From the NCBI RefSeq assembly GCF_021869535.1, contig NW_026262734.1:107109088-107173087 (forward strand): DNA of 64,000 nucleotides. Reading direction: 5' to 3'. Shown piece by piece: positions 44,531 to 56,197 of the stretch (positions within the stretch are counted from its first letter, which is position 1; every line of letters begins with the position of its first letter). The DNA is from Mytilus californianus. Lineage: Eukaryota; Mollusca; Bivalvia; Mytilida; Mytilidae. A model generated the notes under the pieces. The model worked only from the letters and a program-made list of their open reading frames with translations. It ran no database searches and was not told the DNA's origin. Position numbers and translations under genes: made by a program.

Positions 44531-45219
44531 TTAAAGGGGCACTAGCTGTCAAATTCATGTTCACCGATTTGACTCAAATTCTGATATTTGATTTATAACC
44601 ATGTAAAAAACATTTATCCAAATTATAAAAAGTGTAAAAAAAAAAAAGACAATTTAAAGGGCATGGGCTCGATAATATGAAGCTTCGTTTCGTGCGTATT
44701 TTAGTCTTGACGCCATCTAATTAACTATCGAGTTGACCTCCGCAGACCACCGATGGTCATTTAAGCGATATAAACATAAATATAGATATAAATAGAAAGC
44801 GAACTCGTGCTATTGGATTTTTCTAGGTTTGTTTAATTTCATTTAATCATCATTTTTACCTGTATAAGAATGATTTTTTTGTGGATCGAATCAGTCAATC
44901 AAATAATTTACCTTTGTTTCACTTTCAATGTTGACATTCTTTTCCTTTAAATAACCTAACACGCACAGTTAATGCGTTATCCATCTCTAGCTAAGGGGTT
45001 AAATTGAAGTTCACATGAATACGGATTCAATGAGGTCGAATTATTCACTTACAAGTGAATAATTCATGATCAATGTTTCTTAGCTTAATTTGACAAAATT
45101 GATTCATACTGGCTGCTAAAAGTGAATCATTATTTCACTTTTTCACTTTCATTAATGATTGAACAAAAATAAATCATACTTTAGATTTTTTATATATCTC
45201 GTAGCTAGTGCCCCTTTAA
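44531..45219. mobile_element. TTAA-flanked MITE (681 bp)
   Basis: TTAA stands at both edges (44531-44534, 45216-45219) around terminal inverted repeats AGGGGCACTAGCT and AGCTAGTGCCCCT. There is no transposase frame inside. The related sequence at 43028-43165 has a single TTAA (43140-43143) at the same point with matching flanks on both sides, which is the empty site. TTAA duplication is typical of piggyBac and Kolobok superfamilies; which one mobilised it is not known. Confidence 0.88.
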
Positions 45220-45248
45220 AAAATTTCAAGATACATAGGTTATATAGA

Positions 45249-45329
45249 TATAAGAAGATGTGGTATGAGTGCCAATGAGACAACTCTCCACCCAAGTCAC
45301 AATTTGTAAAAGTAAACCATTATAGGTCA
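45249..45329 (-). repeat. Common interspersed family copy 6 (end fragment, inverted)
   Basis: AAGAAGATGTGGTATGAGTG, CCAATGAGACAACTCTCC, AAGTAAACCATTATAGGTCA: the 3' end of the subtype seen at 40618, on the reverse strand. Confidence 0.75.
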
Positions 45330-46250
45330 GTCTGTACTCAGAGTAAATTTGAGGTGAAAATGCGACTATTTTAGTCAAAAGGTCCACGTGAACCTTAAGT
45401 GATTATTATTTCAATTTTTCGTCTTCATCTTTATAGACTTTTTTTTATCAAAGAGTTTAAAGTCTTTATTCTCCTTTCATTTATTTTTTAATAAACAGAC
45501 TAGTTTCACCCGTTTAACAATAACCTGTGATATATTCCAGGCGCGGATCCAGTCATTTTGAATAGAGGGGTTCCAACCCCCGGAACATCCCCCTGTATCC
45601 GAAATGCATTCAATGTATTTCACGGGTTTCATTGTGTTTAGTTGTTTTCTCATTGAGGAATTAGGCAGTCTAATTGTTTGTAGGTTTTCTCAGTGTGAAT
45701 TTAAAATGTGAGCTCAGGCTTGGCAGGCAGATGCATGTAGGGAGCACTATTAATCCTAAAACTCAAACACAGACAGTATATGTACAAAATGGATTCCTCT
45801 TTATACTTTATTTACTGTCATTTATTTTTTATGTTTGCAAGAACAGAATTTAAACCCTCAAAACAAACAGCTTACTACTTTTTTTCTCTAATTGGATTAA
45901 TATTTAGTTGTTAATGGGACATAATATATTGTGAGTACACTATTCCCAGGTTGTAAAACATATCTCATTGCAAAATATGAGGTTATCCAGAGAGAAGCGG
46001 TGTCTTCTCTGTCCACTCTAACATCCGTCCAGATACTCACGATAAAAGTCCAATAGTAAGAAACCAGGACCAAAACTTTTGAAAGCAGAGAATACTGTGC
46101 ATCTCATAAATCGCATGACTTTATCAGATGACAATACAAATACTAAAAATCCAGGCTAAAAGTAAGGCGCAAGTAATTTGGTTCAGTCACGTGTGTGAGC
46201 TAGCTGGCACATAATATAGTTAGTAAACTATATTATGTTTCTTGATTTTT

Positions 46251-46446
46251 ATATAGATTAGACCGTTGGTTTTCCCGTTTGAATGGTTTTACACTAGTAA
46301 TTTTTGGGGCCCTTTATAGCTTGCTGTTCGGTGTGAGCCAAGGCTCCGTGTTGAAGACCGTACTTTGACCTATAATGGTTTACTTTTATAAATTTTGACT
46401 TGGATGGAGAGTTGTCTCATTGTCACTCATACCACATCTTCTTGTA
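46251..46446 (+). repeat. Common interspersed family copy 7
   Basis: ATATAGATTAGACCGTTGG, GGGGCCCTTTATAGCTTGC, GTGTGAGCCAAGGCTCCGTG, GGAGAGTTGTCTCATTG, ACCACATCTTCTTG; subtype of copy 5 on the forward strand. Confidence 0.8.
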
Positions 46447-46559
46447 TCTATTCCCAGGTTCGATTATTTAATTAACTGTTGACACAACGGTACGTCTTGT
46501 ATGTACGCAACTTTGATAATAAAATGGAAACGTAGAAAGAAATGGCAATACTTTTACAT

Positions 46560-47390
46560 ATCTAAACTATGCAAAATATTCAAAATCATTCAATGCCCAT
46601 GATCGAATTTCAAAAGCGCAGAGTCAAATAATCTCCATAGAAATGAGATACGCTCAGGTGTGGATCCATGAGTTTGAAAAAAGGAGGGGGGTGGGGGTCC
46701 TGGTATGCCAACATTTGGAGTGATACTTGTAAAAAGTCTATGCCGTATCATACATACGAAACTCCATAAGGCAGGTGGACCCCATGCCCCCTCTAAATCG
46801 ACCTCCGATGCTAAAAATACCAATACAAACGTGCATATCACTCGTGATTCCCCATAACATGACATAATCACAACTTTGACATGTATAATCTTTGCTAAAG
46901 TGAATCAATGAATCATGACAAAGAAGGCGGGGTCATATAATCTTAATGAGAATGATATATGCTAATACTCATACAACTGTATTACAAATGTCATTAACCT
47001 AGCTACAGTAAGTGGTTCACTTCAGTTCAACTTTAACATGTAAACTATATAGGCAGAAGTTACAATTTCTATGGACCATGACTGAGCTAGGGGAAAGGGC
47101 AAATGATCTCTATGGATGAGATGTGCCAATGCTTATTCACCTACGTACAAAAATCATGAACTTACCATATGTTTACCCTAAAACTGACTGAATCACAAAC
47201 GTCTACATTTAAACTTTGCAAAATCCATGGAAACGAGATTTACCAAATATGCATGCTTATACAACAGCATGCCAAATATCATAGAGTTGTCAAAAGGGGT
47301 TCTTTTAAGTAACCTAATCACAAACGTGATCAAGCAGCGACGCCAACGCCGTAAAGCGCACACCTGTCTCGCATCAATAAATTCTTTGAA
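46560..47390 (-). repeat. Degenerate tandem repeat, partly invaded by a GC-rich TIR element
   Basis: Three or more diverged units share AATGATCTCTATGGATGAGA-like and ATGCTTATTCACCTA-like parts (about 46620, 46940, 47110), followed by CATGAACTTACC/AACCTA. The piece 46653-46810 with CAGGTGTGGATCCA and G/C tracts looks like a decayed relative of the element at 39228. Reverse-strand frames of 93 and 68 codons across it have no domain. Confidence 0.5.
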
Positions 47391-49030
47391 GCCAGACAAA
47401 CACTAACAAGAATGTTATATACATTTGTAAATAACAATTAAGTGTTTATGTGCATGCACCTCTCTCTACAACATGGTACACATGGAACAAAGGTTTGATG
47501 ACCCAATAGAACGTGCATGTTTTATCTTTCAATTTGTATTTCAGTTAATATAAAATCGTAACCAGTTCCTGTTCAGTCTCCCTTTCATACAATGTCAGAC
47601 CATTTTACCCGTGTTGCACATTACATGTCCCCTGTTTAAAAAAATTAAAAACCTAGAATAAACCCTTTCAAAGGTTACAGATAACTAAAGTCTTCCTTTG
47701 AAGACCGTTAACATTTGTTTTTGCTATGGTACCGATCAGAATTTTACAAGGGTCCTAGCGGATTCCGAAGGACACTTTGAAACCATAAGAAAAATCATAT
47801 TTATATTCTATATTGTAGAACACATGAAGGATAATCACCCTTGAATGTAATTTACGAAAATACCGTAACAATATATTTTCACTTTATTACCTAACAGAAA
47901 GCCCAATATGGTCGCAAGGGCCAAAAGGTATCGGATTGGTCTTGGCTTTAAAAAGCCAGTAAACCAATACAATCAAACTTGTTAGATTTCAGTGTTTGCG
48001 TTTGAGGTTCCCAACAAGTATTTTATTTTGGTTCCGATCGGAGACCCATCATGGAGTAGGACTCGTGGTCACCATTGGCGGTAAAAAGTTCATATTTAAA
48101 CCAAACGAGAACTTAAGTTTTTGATTATATTTTCCAAAAGATATCAGGGACATATTGGTACTTTATATATATATATATATATATATATAAATATATATAT
48201 ATATATCTGAACACGTGAACTGAAATGAATTCAAACCATGAAGGAATATTCTATAGGTGGTATGTACTAAGTGTTGTTATGTGATCTTGATGAAATTTGC
48301 TATTGTAGGATATGTTAAACATTGAACACATGTATATTAATTTTGACCTTCCGAAAATATTTTTTTCACCCACTGATCATATTTTCTGCATCTGTTATGG
48401 TTTTTAAGTGATTACCTAATTTTACAATTATGCTTTATTTTGGGCCATGGTGGGCATGGTGGGCATGGTGGTCACATCGAATTATGAACTGGCATATAAG
48501 AAACAACCTCTATTCTACACACCATGAAAAGTACGATGACTCATTTGGTCCCTCGGGAGGCAAAATGAGCCAAGAAAAATGTTTATGTATAGCTAAATGT
48601 CCAAATTGTTATCATCAGGTTGAATCATTGCAATTTTGCAATGTAAAAAGCAGATTTGTAAAAGTCATTGACAGACTGAATATTTCTGCATCATTTGATT
48701 TTATTTCACCTGTTTTTGAAAACTGGGACCATTTGTATTAGTCCTAGTTGAAAATAAGTCAAAAGTCATATTCTATTGGGTTTTCAAGTAAATTTTCATC
48801 GCCTTCGGTGGCCATTTTGAATTCTCTGTTGATCCAAAATAGTACCTATTGCGAATATGACTGTAATGTTTAGTTTCAGTGGGTTGGCTCGTTCATAAGA
48901 GGATGCCTTAAAATTTATCTTAATCCAACCCCTTTTGCCATCCATTCAGGAATATTGATCCTAAAAGTTCGAAGATCAAATAAAAACCTGCAAAACAAAT
49001 TCAGCCACATTCTGTAAGTGCCTGTCCCCC
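47391..49030. other. Intergenic; AT microsatellite and a doubtful short frame
   Basis: A pure TA/AT microsatellite runs about 48166-48206. At 48447-48473 the 9-bp unit CATGGTGGG repeats three times. A frame of 103 codons at 48430-48741 starts with these repeats (WWAWWAWW) and has two CxxC-like spacings (CIAKCPNC) but no recognised domain and no conserved copy here; I do not call it a gene. Confidence 0.5.
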
Positions 49031-49302
49031 CAAGTCAGGAGCCTTTAATTCAGTAGTTGTCATTTGTTACGTACTGTATATCATATTTGTTTTTCATTTG
49101 TTGTTTTGAACATAAATCAGATAGTTGGTTGTCTTGTTGGAATTGTTTACTCTTTGTAATCTTTGTGTCTTTTATAGATTGCTATGCAGTTTTGGCTTGT
49201 TGAAGGCCGTACATAACTGTGACCTATAGTTGCTAACATTTACTTTGGTCTCTGGTGGAAAGTTGTCTCATTGGCAATCATACCACATCTCCTTATATTA
49301 TA
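49031..49302 (+). repeat. Common interspersed family copy 8 (near full length)
   Basis: CAAGTCAGGAGCCTTTAATT, GTAGTTGTCATTTG, GTTGAAGGCCGTAC, GTGACCTATAGTTGCTAAC, GTTGTCTCATTGGCAATCAT, ACCACATCTCC; the subtype of copy 4, more worn. Confidence 0.75.
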
Positions 49303-50857
49303 TTGATACAGATCCAAGGAAATAGAAACTATACAAGTATCATTCTATAACGCATTCAAATTTTCTGAGAAAGGCAATTCTGTACTTTTGGATATAAAGT
49401 ATGTTAATAGACAATTCTATTATACTGAACTTTCATATTGTTATGTGAGCCTGTCTGTCTTATTTACATGGTTGAATTGTATCTTTTTCATATCCTTGTG
49501 ACATTAAAATGTTCTGAGCATATATACATGTAACATGACATGGGAAGAAAGAGGGACAGACATACCATATAGTTCGTATATATAATTATACATCCCCTTT
49601 TGTATTTTGGATATTACATGTGACTGTAATATGTTATTGATTTTTATGATAGGAGGTCTAATAACCACTTATTTCTATGAAAAGGAATGCTTTTATTTTT
49701 GATCTGCAGCTTGAAAATATTTTGAGTTGATGCCATAAGCAATTTTAAGATCGGCCATGTCTACTTCCTGTTTGCTGATATTTTAAAATTTATTGCATGC
49801 AGCCACACAGGTCCGACCTGGTATTGTTTTGGTTTTGGTTTTGGTTTTGTTTTTTGTTTTTTTTTTACTTTTTTTAATGTGCTTGTTAAAACAGTTTAAA
49901 AACTTTCAGCACCTATCAATTCAAAGGTTTTCTGGTAGCTCATTTTTCCCTAAAAAAGAAGAAGAGCATGTAGATATTTTAATATATATATATAGATCTA
50001 GACTTAACAAAATTTCTCGTGTAAAGATAGAATTTTCTTATTGTTAGTGCTTCATTATAATATCAATTCTGCATACAACAGAGGAAATCAGTCCAATAAA
50101 ATAATATTTTCTAGAAGTATGTAAGATGAGTAATTAACTATTAACAAACAAGTCCATTTGCCTTGCTTATACACACAAATGACAAAAAAACAGTCTTTTA
50201 ACTGAAATATAGAACTCCAATAAATGTTTGTACATTCACTGATAAGATGAGATTACAGTCATATCTAATAATTATATCATATCTGTACTAACTCCTTAGA
50301 TTCAAAACAGTCTCTGTATGTATCTCTTTCTTTCCATTTCACAAACCCCCACAATCAGAACAGCATCTGCAACAACCGAAATTTAAAGTTAAATGACAAG
50401 CAAAACAGATTTAATTTTATGATTGAATTATCCAACTAATTCCAAAAATAACAAACAGATCTATTTCTCAGGTTCACTTAAAAAACCTAACCTTTTGCAG
50501 CTGCAGACTGGTATCAATATATCTGTATTCAATGCGATTTTTTCAGTCATATTATGAAACCAACAGTGATAAAACAACCTGCAAAAAATGACATTGAGAA
50601 ATTACATTTTCAGTAAAAAGTGAACAACAAGGGCAATCGCATAAATAATTTGAAGATTCCCGTAAAATTATCGAACGGTCTTGGATTAAAAGACTGCAGA
50701 CAGCATACCCCTGGGTCTAAATGACAATATACTTGGACAAGGGAACATATCTAAAACTTCTTCTATTGATATCATTGATATTGTTGAGAAAAGACAACGT
50801 AATAATAGGTATCATGGGTGATTTCGAATTCAAACATATATTTTTAGGAGGTCCTAA
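49303..50857. other. Intergenic, nothing recognised
   Basis: AT-rich, with a short TTTTGG repeat and T-run at about 49825-49865. Frames of up to 84 codons have no recognisable domain. Confidence 0.5.
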
Positions 50858-52466
50858 ATGGGCTTCCGTAGTACACATGGCAAACGTATCAATCGAAATC
50901 AACGAATTAAACATCGTATAAATTATACACTTGCTGATCTCCTATCTATAAATAAAAACAATGGTAGGCATCAATTATTATGTAAACTAGGTCAAATACC
51001 AATTAGTAAATTACATGATATTTTCCAGGAGTGTGACACCTCGTTCTTCAGTCCACTGTATGAATATCCGCGTATAATTACAGCTTTTTGCTACCATAGG
51101 CTGTTCCCGCGTATCGATGAACCTTAAGATCATAAACGGCACTTTCTGAAAATTAAATATATTAACAGAGGTATTAATTTCACCAACTTATCGAGTATAT
51201 TTAATGACTCTACCATTCAAAGCTTTATACCTCCCTTTTTTGATAACACAGAACCACCTATTATTTCGTATACATACAAAAAAAAAACCAGCAGAAGTTT
51301 AATTTCTAATTATACGTCAGTAACATCAGACGTCAATGTAAAAAATAATACTCCTCTAACTTGAGACTGTGAATCGTCGAATTTTAGATATGATACCTAA
51401 TAGTATGGCCATGTTATTACGAGGGACCTCAATATCGTCCAAGACCGAGAGGTAAAAACTTTTTGAAAAAAGGACCAAAATGTCGTCCTCTATCTAAAAT
51501 AGATTGGAAACAGTGTCGTCAGGTCACAAAAGACGCTCTTTCATCGTATTGTAAAAGTTGGTGTAAACGGGAAAATCTGATAAAAAATCTCTTGATTCTT
51601 ATTTAAATAAATGTATGAATGTTGTGGATATTCGAAATCACATTTTGAAAATAATTTAGAAATAAATAAAAGAGTACATAATACGCCTATTTCTAGAATA
51701 AGAAACAAACTTAAAGTACTTTCAAAGCGGTTGTGTTTGTACCGGCCGACAAAGCAGCCAACAATGTGGTGGTGGCATGCCGTAAATACTACACGGATCT
51801 TCTTAAGAATTTTAAATTCTTCTACATTCAAGTCTGTGCGCTCTACAGAGTGTCATATAGTAAACAAACATATCATAACCACATCACAGCTTAAGGCCTC
51901 TTCTGAACATTTGAAGGTCCCTACTATGTATTGGATACATAAACTACACACAGAAAACACAGTAAAATATCGTTTCATCTCCGCCTTTAGTAAGTGTTCT
52001 ACAACTTATCTTTCAGTGCTTTAAACGAGTTCCTTAACTACTATCAAAGAACTTATCATTAACTTTTGTAATAAAATATATGAAAATAGTGGAATTAACT
52101 ATTTTTGGAGTGTAAAAAATTCTTTGGGTGTTTTAGATAAATTACGTGCTTTTGATGGTCCTTGTGATTCTGTCGACAATTTTGACTTTTCAACTCTTTA
52201 CACTACACTTCCACACAATTTTATCAAACAAAAGTTTTCCTATTTAATTAAATGGTCGTTTGGTAAATCTGAATGCAAATATATTTTCTGCAACTCATTT
52301 AAGGCCTTCTTCTCTAATGAGAAAGGTAAGTATGCTAGATATACTTACTGGAGGTATGATGAGATGGTAGAAGCTATTAATTTTCTCATAATATTTATGT
52401 ACGTTTCGGCAATAAAGTTTATCGACAGATTGTAGGTATTCTAATGGGTACCAATTGCGCCCCTTT
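50858..52466 (+). pseudogene. Second decayed Penelope-like reverse-transcriptase element
   Basis: Forward-strand pieces follow the order expected of the same RT family as 30750-33010, with more of the N-terminal region: NYTLADLLSINKNN and KLHDIFQECDTSFFSPLYEY (50858-51127), GINFTNLSSIFNDSTIQSF (about 51165-51230), a VPADKAANNVVV block (about 51742-51778, out of frame with its neighbours), VPTMYWIHKLH (about 51920), DNFDFSTLYTTLPHNFIKQK (about 52175-52235, motif A) and a GxxMGTNCAPL remnant (motif B) at about 52437-52466. It stops right there, where a common-family repeat begins. At least six frameshifts or stops make it non-functional. Confidence 0.72.
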
Positions 52467-52540
52467 AATTTCTGTGTCATTTGGTCTCTTGTGCAGAGTT
52501 GTCTCATTGGCAGTTATACCACATCTTCTTATTTTTATAA
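52467..52540 (+). repeat. Common interspersed family copy 9 (3' end)
   Basis: AATTTCTGTGTCATTTGGTC, TTGTCTCATTGGCAGTTATA and CCACATCTTCTTATTTTTAT abut the RT remnant directly after its CAPL codons. Confidence 0.75.
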
Positions 52541-53532
52541 AAATAGAAAAAGTGTATGATTCATAATGTCTTTTGGGATCTTTTTTGTCTAATGTCAGAA
52601 AATAGCTCTGATATATCGATGCTATTCACAAGGAAAGGATTTTTCACTGCTAGATCCACTTGGCAATGGCAAAGTTTCTGCAACTGTAAAGTTAGGAGAT
52701 AAAGCCTTTTATTTTAAAGATGTCTGCTTTGTTCAATATATTACATAAATAAAGCTTCCATAAAGGCGTTGAATAAAGGGATGTTGCTTGCCTCAGACTA
52801 CAAAATGTTAAGAAGTAACTTCTTTGAAACATTAGACAAATGTAAAATTCATGCAAATCATCCTATCATTATTATCATTATTAAAAGCAAATTACATTTT
52901 CAGACTGTGAATGTGATCTCTGTTACAAAGAAAAATAAACACGTGACTGCGGATCAATCATTTTTATTGATATCGTTCATCTAATATGATGCATTTGTAT
53001 GTAATTGTTATGATTGTCCTTGGGGGAAAACAAATCATTTAATAAGGAAGTGAGGAATGATATATCATTCGTCGTATTATATAAATAATGGGAGAATCAT
53101 ATTGGTTTACGTTAATGATACAGCAACCAAACGATATAATAAAACATCTAGAGGTATACACATGGTTAGCAAAAATGTAAATCAATTTTACATAGACCAT
53201 CAAAGATTTGAAATAAAAGATCAAAGTCCCTGAAATCGAAAACTTAAATTAGTTGTTTTTACTTACTGCTAAAGCAATTTTGAAAAATTGAAAAAGTTTA
53301 GCACAGTATAGTGGTAAACCGGAAACAAGTCCATAGGGTTAGATGAATACTGCGGCAGCCAAGGTTAAATTTTGCTTGCTTGTAATCTAATCATTAGGCT
53401 ACTGTACCATGCGAGCAAATCAGATGCTGTCGAGCTCTGTAAACAATTGGAAGTAAAACACAATTAATACACATCCCTTTGGTAAAATATATATTTATAC
53501 ACATTTATATATACCACCTGTAATTTGACAAG
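52541..53532. other. Intergenic, nothing recognised
   Basis: AT-rich. Frames of 61-71 codons only, without recognisable domains. Confidence 0.5.
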
Positions 53533-53705
53533 TGGTCTACGACTCTAAACACAGTTCACACGGAATTGCCATAATTTTACAGTATCATGGGTTCGAATCC
53601 CTCTTAGGGGAAAACAAAAGATTTTCTAGCCTTTCCCAATTTTTCAGATCTAATATTGTTGGGCTTAATTTTAGAGGACGTGTCTGCAAGCTGTGCTGTT
53701 ATCCC
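53533..53705 (+). mobile_element. tRNA-derived SINE
   Basis: AGTGGTCTACGACTCTAA (A-box region) and ATGGGTTCGAATCCCTC (a perfect B-box GGTTCGAATCC at about 53590) precede a body with CAGATCTAATATTGTTGGG that I recall from mussel SINEs. The tRNA part does not close into a cloverleaf, so it is not a tRNA gene. Confidence 0.65.
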
Positions 53706-53720
53706 TGTATTTATAGTTTA

Positions 53721-53831
53721 CATGGTAGAGAATGTCAAATGTAGACATGGTAGAGAATGTCAAATGTAGACATGGTAGAGAATGTCAAATGTAGACATGG
53801 TAGAGAATGTCAAATGTAGATATGGTAGAGT
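53721..53831 (+). repeat. 25-bp minisatellite
   Basis: CATGGTAGAGAATGTCAAAT followed by GTAGA repeats at 53721, 53746, 53771 and 53796, with a partial fifth copy at 53821. The copies are identical except the last. Confidence 0.95.
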
Positions 53832-54204
53832 TTTCATATATTCAGTTATGGATTCATGCAAAAAGAAAAAAAAAGAAGAAAAAAAATATACTGTAATTGG
53901 TAGCGTCGAAATTGGAAAAATATGACATTGCATGTACATTTTACCATTCGGTTTATTTTCTTTATTGGAATAATGTTCTTTTATTGTTTTGAACTGAGAT
54001 ATTCTAATGGTTTATTGGATATATAAATATGGTCACTCGTGGACTTCTTCCATCCAGCAGTAAACCAATGCTAAAGGGGGCATCCGTTTGGCTTGTGGGA
54101 TGTATATATACGCAGACACGTCCGTTCGTGATGGGGAAGAGTCCCACTTTCATCGATAGGCAATAGTGTTCTACCCCTTTTTTGAATTTTTCTTAGGATT
54201 TGCA

Positions 54205-54607
54205 TTAAGAATGTTCGCTCCTCTGTTTAAAAATAACAAGCTTTTTAAATGACTGTTATAAATTGATAGTATATAAATAACAATTAAAAATTAAAAAGCA
54301 GAGAAATATCATAGGTTCGTGACCTTCTTTTCGAGATATAATCAATTGAAAATTTGGCGGAAAATGATTCTCTCTAGATTTTTCATACATTTAACATTGG
54401 CACCTTTTTTCTTTCAAAAACTATGAAAAAATAGCAAGGATTTTATAAGATTTTCATAAATGGCTTGTCAAACTATATGTATCAAAATTATGAACAGAAA
54501 AGTAGGGGTTAGCGGGACATTTTTTTTATTGGCACTACATGGATAAAACTAGAGGATTCCGAATATCTGACAAAAAAGTCAAACACAAGAGTAGCGAACA
54601 TCCTTAA
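54205..54607 (+). mobile_element. TTAA-flanked MITE, family 2, copy 1
   Basis: Bounded by TTAA (54205-54208 and 54604-54607), with ends GAATGTTCGCTCCTCTG and GAGTAGCGAACATCC as terminal inverted repeats. A second copy in opposite orientation is at 55812-56197. There is no coding sequence. Confidence 0.85.
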
Positions 54608-55366
54608 CCAATTGCCCAGCAAACCTTTACACTTCTGATGTAATATTTTCATATTCTTGTTATTTCCTTTCATATATTTACAAATTCTTTTCAGTCGATG
54701 TCCATACTTTTCCAGCTATGGAAAAATATCAGAAACACATTTTTGTCCTGCCAGAAAAATTACCTTTGCAATCGATTGTATCTAAGTTATTAGACCCACA
54801 TATTTACTGGTTCATTATATTTATATTTTCCCTTTATGTTGGTGCATTGCACATTTGCTACTGAAAAAAAAAACATTTATTAAAATAATCTCGTGAAGGA
54901 AGAATACCGCGCTCTCCGCACATAAAAATACCTTGAAAAACAATTTTTAGGGTCGTAGATTGCAGAAGATTCCTGAATATGACGTATGAAATATTTGCCA
55001 CTAAACTAACGTTAACAAAACGACAAGAAACAAGGAGTGATCTCCATTATTATTTTGTATAAATTTGACTTTAAACTGCTTTATATAAAAATCTTTTTTG
55101 TTTAATTGATAAAGAATTACTACTAAACGGAAATACCTCATATAAATTATTATTTTTACACTACTATACCACTATTAAGTGCCACCTGTACCATGTTTTA
55201 ATTTGAAAAAAGAGACAGAAGAATATTAAAAATTGCAATTCGAAAAAAAACAGTAAATACCATGGCCGAAATGAAAATCGGACAAAAAAGACAATTAACA
55301 GTCTACTAAACACTACACAAGGAAAACATGATGCGGAACCAAACATAAAACCGGAAGTGATTTCAG
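54608..55366. other. Spacer between the two MITE copies; no gene recognised
   Basis: AT-rich, including a reverse-strand frame of 73 codons (55164-55385) with no recognisable domain. Confidence 0.5.
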
Positions 55367-55434
55367 GTGCTTCAGAACAGATCATGTTTCACTAGTGGAA
55401 CCCGTCATACCATAATCGCAGGATTGTTTCCTTA

Positions 55435-55560
55435 TCAAATAATAATTTGTGGTATGATTCCCAAATCACAACTATCCAACAGAACCCCAGTGAAGCGGAT
55501 TTTAACAATTGTAGGTCACCGTACGGACTTCAATAATGAGCAAAACCCATATCCTTCGCT
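55435..55560 (-). repeat. Common interspersed family copy 10 (worn, inverted)
   Basis: On the reverse strand: ATGGGTTTTGCTCATTATTG, AAGTCCGTACGGTGACCTAC and ATAGTTGTGATTTGGGAATC then ATACCAC. This shows that the first half of the open frame at 55367-55804 (145 codons) is repeat-derived. Confidence 0.7.
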
Positions 55561-55811
55561 ATTTGATTATAGATTCAGAATTTACATGTGTAATGATTAC
55601 TCTTGTGAACCGATATACTCATCCTTTACAAACATGACAGCTTATGATAATACCTGTATTATTCCTAGCGTTTTACCTGTGCAATATTTTAATTTGAAAA
55701 ACATATTTATATCATATACGACTTCCGACATCAATGAAATTACATGTACTAATCTAATTCAAATATCACAGAATGCACGACATCTGATCAATATTATTAA
55801 CTGAAATGTGA

Positions 55812-56197
55812 TTAAGGATGTTCGCTGCTCTTGTATTTTACTTTTTGTCAGATATTCGGAATCCTTTAGTTTTATACATGTAGTGCCAAAAAAAAAATTT
55901 GCCCGCTAAACTACTATTCTTACATATAGTTTTAAAAGCCATTTTTGAAAATCTTCAAAAATCCTTGTTATTTTTTCCTTGGTTTTTGAAAGCCTGAAAA
56001 ATTTTGCCAATGCTAAATGTATAAATGTCTAGAGGTAATCATTTCCAACCAATTTTCAATTGCTTATATCTCAAAACAAGGACACGGACCTTTCATTTTT
56101 TTTCTACTTTTCAAGTTCGGTTATTTATATGCCATCAATTTATAACAGTCTCTTTAAAAGCTTGTTAATTTTGAAACAGAGGAGCGAGCTTCCTTAA
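55812..56197 (-). mobile_element. TTAA-flanked MITE, family 2, copy 2 (inverted)
   Basis: TTAA at 55812-55815 and 56194-56197, ends GGATGTTCGCTGCTCTTG and CAGAGGAGCGAGCTTCC. Along its length it is the reverse complement of 54205-54607, for example AGATATTCGGAATCC here and GGATTCCGAATATCT there. Confidence 0.85.

Noticed and set aside
48430..48741. 103-codon open frame with CxxC spacings
   Set aside because: It begins in a 9-bp simple repeat, has no recognised domain, and no supporting context.
53533..53610. Possible tRNA gene with perfect B-box
   Set aside because: No cloverleaf can be closed and the sequence runs on into a SINE body.
55367..55804. 145-codon open frame as a gene
   Set aside because: Its first half is an inverted copy of the common interspersed repeat; no start context, splice signal or domain supports the whole frame.
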